Below, in pieces: positions 5,160-8,163 of a stretch of DNA of 8,163 nucleotides. The position numbers and the translations under genes are program-made. This DNA comes from an uncultured Bacteroidales bacterium (GTDB taxonomy: Bacteria; Bacteroidota; Bacteroidia; Bacteroidales; Paludibacteraceae), in NCBI GenBank assembly GCA_903873355.1, contig CAIQOG010000324.1, forward strand, positions 1-8,163. The letters run 5' to 3'. The notes beneath the pieces were generated by a model. It ran no database searches. It was given only the letters and a program-made list of their open reading frames with translations, and had not been told where the DNA came from. Positions within the stretch are counted from its first letter, which is position 1. Each line of letters opens with the position of its first letter.

Positions 5160-7417
5160 AATTGCGGTCTGTTTCCACCACCTCCATCACCATGATAATG
5201 ATGCGGACGCTCGCCATCCGGTCTGAAACGTTCGTAATCACGCCTGCGTTCGTCCTGATTTTTTGCTCCTTTAAAGTCGTTTATTTTATAGGTAAGGCTT
5301 AATAAGAAGTAGGTTGGCAGGGTGTTGTAAGTAACATACTGGATGTAATTATCGCCTATTATCTGACGGATATTAAGTTGTTGGTGTAAAATATCGAAAA
5401 CCTTGAGCGATACCACACCTTTGCCTTCAGCAAAACTTTTGTCGATAACAGTATTCCAAATCAACTGATTTTGCGGTTCAGTAGTATATCCACTCAGGTT
5501 TGTGTAATTGAGGTCGTTGCTGAAATTGATATTGTACGGAAGATGGATTACAAACGTTCCGCCTCCGCTCCAGTCACGGGTGGTAGTTATATTCGGATTC
5601 AGGTTGTTTTGCGTGTTTGAATAGCGGAAACTTCCACGTAACCCTATTTCAATTAAATCATCAGTGTAAGTAAGCGACAAGGATTCGCCAACATTATACC
5701 TGGCTGTTTTACTCAAACTTCCCAATGGAATGGTATCAGAATTTAGTAACCGGGCATTTAATCCGCGTGAAGAATAACCATAACGCTCATCAAATCCTGC
5801 AGAAGTATTTGTGTTGAAGTGCAGGCGTTTTTGAATCAGCGGTATGTTAAACATGACACTTCCATTGATATTGTAAGGCGTTTGGGTTGTATTTACAGTC
5901 TGACTGTATTGTCTGCCGGTGGCATCGTAAACGCTGTTTGTTACCAATGCATCTTTGGTGATTTGTCCCCACAACGAGGCATTAAATGATGAGAATGTAC
6001 TGTCGTTGAACGAGGTGTACATCATACGCAGACTTTGATTGAAATTGGGTTTCAGTTCGGGATTTCCAACGGTAATAAACATTAAGTTCGAGTTGTTTTT
6101 TACAGGTTGGAGCTGACTTATGCTTGGTTGTTCGGTTTGTCCGCGATAGTCGATACGTGCAAATTTTTTCTTCGTAAAATTAAACTGTAATCGGGCAGTG
6201 GGCGAGAAGTTAAATACTTCGCGGGGTAAATAGGTTAATCTGCCATCACCATACAAACGCGAACTGTAGGATTGTGAAGGTTCGCCTTTCATACCGAACA
6301 TCAGATTGAACATTTTATCCACGTAGCGATAGTTCATTTCCAACGTTTCGCTGTAAAAACGATTCGTGTAATTGTTGCTGTAGGTTGAATCCCACTTATT
6401 GTAATTGCCCGTTCCATCATTGTTGTACTGATCTTTGTGCGATATGTTATTGGAATTTTTCAAAGAAACGGACGTTTCTAAAAAATTCTTCAGATTCCAA
6501 AGCGGTTCTACATACGAAACCCGCAAACTGACACTGTACGATTCGGCACGACTTCGTGTGTTTTGGTCGACTGAATCTACAAGGTAAGGGGTTACGTTAA
6601 CTGTTTTATTCCAGCTTTCAGCATTATTTTGTGATAAAGAGCTCTGGAAACTGGCGGTAATTGATCTTCCTTTTTTTGAAGTGAGTTTTCGACTGTAAAT
6701 AATACCAAGTCCGCCACTCAATGACGAATTGTTGCCGAAGTTGCTGGTGTTCCCCAGACTTGTAGTGTCGTTTTTGGTGAGATTTATAAAGTCTCTTTCC
6801 ATGTCACTCCTTGATTGAGAGTAATTGATATTGGGTTGAAAGAGAAATGTGCTTAATGAATCCGGTTTCCATTCAGCTTCCAGACGCATAAAACCTGAAT
6901 ACTGGTCGTTGTGCGAAGTGGTGTTTGAATTGCTGAAATAGGCTGAATCAGTCAGATATCCCTGTCGATCGGTTTTATTAATAGTTTCATTAAAGCTGTG
7001 ATTAACCGAAGCATCGCCGCCAATTTTTAATTTAGGGCTCAGAAGATAATTGAGATTATACCCAAGATTCTGAGTGGTTGTAATTCCGCCGTTATTGCTG
7101 CTTCCGCTTCTTCCACGGCTGCTTCGCGATGTGTTTACATTATTTCCACCGGTTGTTATGGTCGATTGTGAATCACCGTCCATCAGGTTTAAAATACCAT
7201 TTCCATCGTAGGTTGCATGACCGTTTAAATCCAATCCACCACCACCGGTTATATTTCCAAAAGTACCTTTTTTGCGGTTGGCTTTAAATGTGAGGTTGAT
7301 AATTCGCTCGGTGTCATTATCTTCAAATCCGGTAAGCAGTGCCATATCCGATTTCTGGTCGAGTACCTGTACTTTGTCGACCAGCTCGGCAGGTATGTTT
7401 TTGGTGGCCATTTCCAC
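5156..7417 (-). CDS. C-terminal part of the split outer-membrane protein: plug remainder and beta-barrel
   Basis: A 753-aa open frame from the first possible start (GTG 7417; ATG 7411 is next). It has no signal peptide, so it could not reach the outer membrane by itself and is best read as the continuation of the upstream frame. The family plug motif ATKNIPAELVDKVQVLDQKS lies at residues 4-23, followed by TGFEDNDTERIINLTFK. A Ser/Asn/Gly/Thr-rich low-complexity patch is at about 87-115. Long alternating polar-aromatic beta strands follow to about residue 715, with the last strand at LPTYFLLSLTYKINDF. A 38-residue tail follows, charged and then His/Gly-rich, ending in Phe753. Its TAA overlaps the TAG of the convergent epimerase-like gene. 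The frame upstream of the GTG is open back through the A7 run, with 12 further codons matching the family. Confidence 0.75.
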   Translation of the reverse strand: MEMATKNIPAELVDKVQVLDQKSDMALLTGFEDNDTERIINLTFKANRKKGTFGNITGGGGLDLNGHATYDGNGILNLMDGDSQSTITTGGNNVNTSRSSRGRSGSSNNGGITTTQNLGYNLNYLLSPKLKIGGDASVNHSFNETINKTDRQGYLTDSAYFSNSNTTSHNDQYSGFMRLEAEWKPDSLSTFLFQPNINYSQSRSDMERDFINLTKNDTTSLGNTSNFGNNSSLSGGLGIIYSRKLTSKKGRSITASFQSSLSQNNAESWNKTVNVTPYLVDSVDQNTRSRAESYSVSLRVSYVEPLWNLKNFLETSVSLKNSNNISHKDQYNNDGTGNYNKWDSTYSNNYTNRFYSETLEMNYRYVDKMFNLMFGMKGEPSQSYSSRLYGDGRLTYLPREVFNFSPTARLQFNFTKKKFARIDYRGQTEQPSISQLQPVKNNSNLMFITVGNPELKPNFNQSLRMMYTSFNDSTFSSFNASLWGQITKDALVTNSVYDATGRQYSQTVNTTQTPYNINGSVMFNIPLIQKRLHFNTNTSAGFDERYGYSSRGLNARLLNSDTIPLGSLSKTARYNVGESLSLTYTDDLIEIGLRGSFRYSNTQNNLNPNITTTRDWSGGGTFVIHLPYNINFSNDLNYTNLSGYTTEPQNQLIWNTVIDKSFAEGKGVVSLKVFDILHQQLNIRQIIGDNYIQYVTYNTLPTYFLLSLTYKINDFKGAKNQDERRRDYERFRPDGERPHHYHGDGGGGNRPQF

Positions 7418-7965
7418 GTCGTCGCTGAAGAATTTCTTACCGTTGACGCGTATTTTTTTATTTCCTGTCCATGCACCGTGATTTTACCTTCGGCACTTAT
7501 TTCCACGCCCGGAAGTCGTTTCAGCAGGTCTTCCACCACAGCATTCTGAGCAGTTTTGAAAGCAGTGGCATTATATTCCATCGTATCGCCTTTCACCACC
7601 ATTTGTGCCGCAGTTCCGCGCACTTCCACTTCTTTGAGCATGCGTGCATCTTCGCGCAATTGTATGTTTTTCAGAATCAGATTCTTGTTTTCCAGGCTTA
7701 TTTTCTGTCGGTAGGTTTCGTAACCCACCATACTTATCATCAAGGTGTATTTCCCCGGTTTTATCTTCGTAAGAATGAAATTCCCTTTTACATCGGTCTG
7801 TCCTCCGGCAACCATTGTAGAATCTGCTGTTCGCAACAACCGCACTGCACCCAGCTCGATAGGTAAACCGTTTTTGGCATCGAAAACCATAGCCTGAATA
7901 CTGTGTTGTGCAAAACCAGTTGCGGCAGCCAGAAAAAGGAGAGAGATAATGACAAAATTCTTCAT
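7249..7965 (-). CDS. N-terminal part of the split outer-membrane protein: signal peptide, carboxypeptidase-regulatory-like domain, start of plug
   Basis: A 238-aa open frame starting at ATG 7965. Residues 1-19 form a Sec signal peptide (cleavage after GFA, before Gln20). Residues about 20-105 form a carboxypeptidase-regulatory-like (CarboxypepD_reg/DUF4480-type) domain, with GQTDVKGNFILTKIKPGKY and SMVGYETYRQ as landmarks. Residues 110-119 (LKEVEVRGTA) link to the plug segment, which has the family motif VVEDLLKRLPGVEI (143-156). Genuine sequence ends at Lys171. The following 67 residues (KYASTVRN... onward) are an out-of-frame tail with no family resemblance, rich in Trp, Ser and Thr. If no slippage occurs, the product would be an exported fragment lacking any barrel. 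The ATG overlaps the stop of a short upstream frame as ATGA. Confidence 0.75.
   Translation of the reverse strand: MKNFVIISLLFLAAATGFAQHSIQAMVFDAKNGLPIELGAVRLLRTADSTMVAGGQTDVKGNFILTKIKPGKYTLMISMVGYETYRQKISLENKNLILKNIQLREDARMLKEVEVRGTAAQMVVKGDTMEYNATAFKTAQNAVVEDLLKRLPGVEISAEGKITVHGQEIKKYASTVRNSSATTWKWPPKTYLPSWSTKYRYSTRNRIWHCLPDLKIMTPSELSTSHLKPTAKKVLLEI
7453..7459 (-). other. A7 frameshift site in the outer-membrane protein gene
   Basis: On the minus strand the first frame reads GAA ATA AAA AAA TAC GCG. The seven A's are the last base of ATA plus two AAA codons, which is exactly the X_XXY_YYZ phasing of a -1 slippery heptamer. A -1 slip (or one extra A in RNA or DNA) gives GAA ATA AAA AAA ATA CGC GTC AAC GGT, restoring EIKKIRVNG, which matches the family. 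I do not see a convincing stimulatory stem-loop: a 6-bp stem with CGCGTC begins only 2 nt after the run, and no internal Shine-Dalgarno is obvious. Confidence 0.8.
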
Positions 7966-7997
7966 AAAAGTGTGAGAAATTTAGCTTCGGTAAACAT

Positions 7998-8032
7998 AAA
8001 AAATCGCAAGAAAGTGATTTTCAGTCTTGCGA
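7998..8032 (-). promoter_or_regulatory. Terminator-like hairpin in the leader of the outer-membrane protein gene (possible attenuator)
   Basis: Arms 8004-8011 and 8025-8032 form a perfect 8-bp stem (TCGCAAGA/TCTTGCGA) with a 13-nt loop. On the minus strand it is followed at once by T6 (8003 to 7998), as in an intrinsic terminator. It sits between the likely promoter (8073-8080) and the ATG at 7965. It therefore lies inside the transcript leader, and no second promoter box is visible in the 32 nt after it. Premature termination or attenuation is inference. Confidence 0.5.
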
Positions 8033-8072
8033 AAAGTTGATTAGGGATAATGTCCGGTTTAATAGACATGTG

Positions 8073-8104
8073 CAAAGGTAAATGGTTTAATCGGGAATGT
8101 AAAA
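8073..8104 (-). promoter_or_regulatory. Bacteroidota-type promoter for the outer-membrane protein gene
   Basis: On the minus strand 8080-8073 reads TACCTTTG, an exact TAnnTTTG match followed by CACATG. TTTT at 8104-8101, 20 nt upstream, is a near match to the -33 TTTG. Transcription should start close to 8068, giving a leader of about 100 nt before the ATG at 7965. Confidence 0.6.
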
Positions 8105-8131
8105 TATATATAGTTTTTTTTTGAAATAGAA

Positions 8132-8163
8132 ACTCCCCGATACGCATCAGCCTATCGGGGAGT
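8132..8163 (-). terminator. Strong hairpin at the window edge, probable terminator of a neighbouring gene
   Basis: A perfect 11-bp inverted repeat, ACTCCCCGATA (8132-8142) and TATCGGGGAGT (8153-8163), has a 10-nt loop. On the minus strand it is followed by a T-rich stretch (TTCTATTTC). The natural reading is that it ends a minus-strand gene lying beyond 8163, insulating the outer-membrane gene. The window stops at the arm, so a T run on the plus side cannot be judged. Confidence 0.6.

Larger units (their letters stand above)
5156..7965 (-). pseudogene. TonB-dependent-receptor-like outer-membrane beta-barrel protein, frameshifted in an A7 run
   Basis: Read as one gene with a single -1 shift at 7453-7459, this region encodes a 936-aa protein (171 + 765 aa), an ordinary length for the Bacteroidota outer-membrane beta-barrel family (PF14905-like). 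In order: signal peptide (1-19), carboxypeptidase-regulatory-like beta-sandwich (about 20-105), TonB-plug-like region across the break (about 140-215) and a large beta-barrel to the C-terminus. Across the break the family sequence runs on smoothly: GKITVHGQEIKK from the first frame, then IRVNGKKFFSDDVEMATKN from the second. No other stop or shift is seen in about 2.8 kb, so any lesion is recent, artefactual or functional. The likely role is an outer-membrane protein with surface or transport function; the ligand is unknown. It is listed as a pseudogene to mark the broken frame, not because loss of function is shown. The two open frames are listed separately. Confidence 0.8.

Noticed and set aside
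7272..7866. Plus-strand frames of 69 and 131 codons opposite the outer-membrane protein N-terminus
   Set aside because: Antisense to the signal, regulatory-like domain and plug coding sequence; products are low-complexity His/Phe/Ser-rich.
7962..8147. Full 61-codon minus-strand frame as a stand-alone gene
   Set aside because: It would begin in the loop of the edge terminator and run through the receptor promoter. Only the part downstream of that promoter (from 8069) is worth considering, as a leader frame.

Overview
The window looks like ordinary chromosomal DNA from a Bacteroidota (Bacteroidetes) bacterium, most likely Bacteroidales-like. Three things point there. The DNA is AT-rich. Genes lack clear Shine-Dalgarno sequences, and several are preceded by the Bacteroidota -7 promoter element TAnnTTTG. 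The gene content also fits: a carboxypeptidase-regulatory-domain/TonB-plug outer-membrane beta-barrel protein, and an RluB-type pseudouridine synthase with a long charged repeat-bearing N-terminus. I cannot name the species. I saw no tRNA, rRNA, CRISPR array, transposase or phage gene.

Layout. Positions 1-520 hold a strong hairpin terminator, a 74-aa two-helix membrane protein (minus) and a divergent promoter region. An exported TPR-like protein (plus, 521-1261) runs head-on into a minus-strand pair: a DUF1003 membrane protein (1807-2517) followed by a DUF1697 protein (1265-1810) that starts at TTG in a TTGA overlap. A second divergent region (2518-2685) serves that pair and the pseudouridine synthase (2686-4185). 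A terminator separates the synthase from a TIGR01777-type NAD-dependent epimerase-like protein (4275-5159). The epimerase stop codon overlaps by 4 bp the stop codon of the large outer-membrane gene on the minus strand (5156-7965). The last 200 bases hold that gene's promoter and leader, and a terminator that probably belongs to a gene beyond the window.

The most notable point is the outer-membrane gene. It is split into two reading frames at a run of seven A's (minus strand). All homology signatures continue across the break after a -1 shift, and the run is phased exactly as an A_AAA_AAA slippery heptamer. It may be a recent frameshift, a homopolymer sequencing error, a phase-variable tract, or slippage-dependent expression; sequence alone cannot decide. 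The leader of the same gene carries a terminator-like hairpin between promoter and start codon. It also carries an open reading frame of up to 35 codons that passes through the hairpin and ends in an ATGA overlap with the gene's start, a layout that resembles an attenuator.

The genes do not form one pathway. They are housekeeping (rRNA modification), cell-envelope (outer-membrane protein, small membrane protein, DUF1003, exported TPR protein) and uncharacterised (DUF1697, epimerase-like) functions in separate small transcription units. I did not find a dedicated defence, mobile or biosynthetic system.
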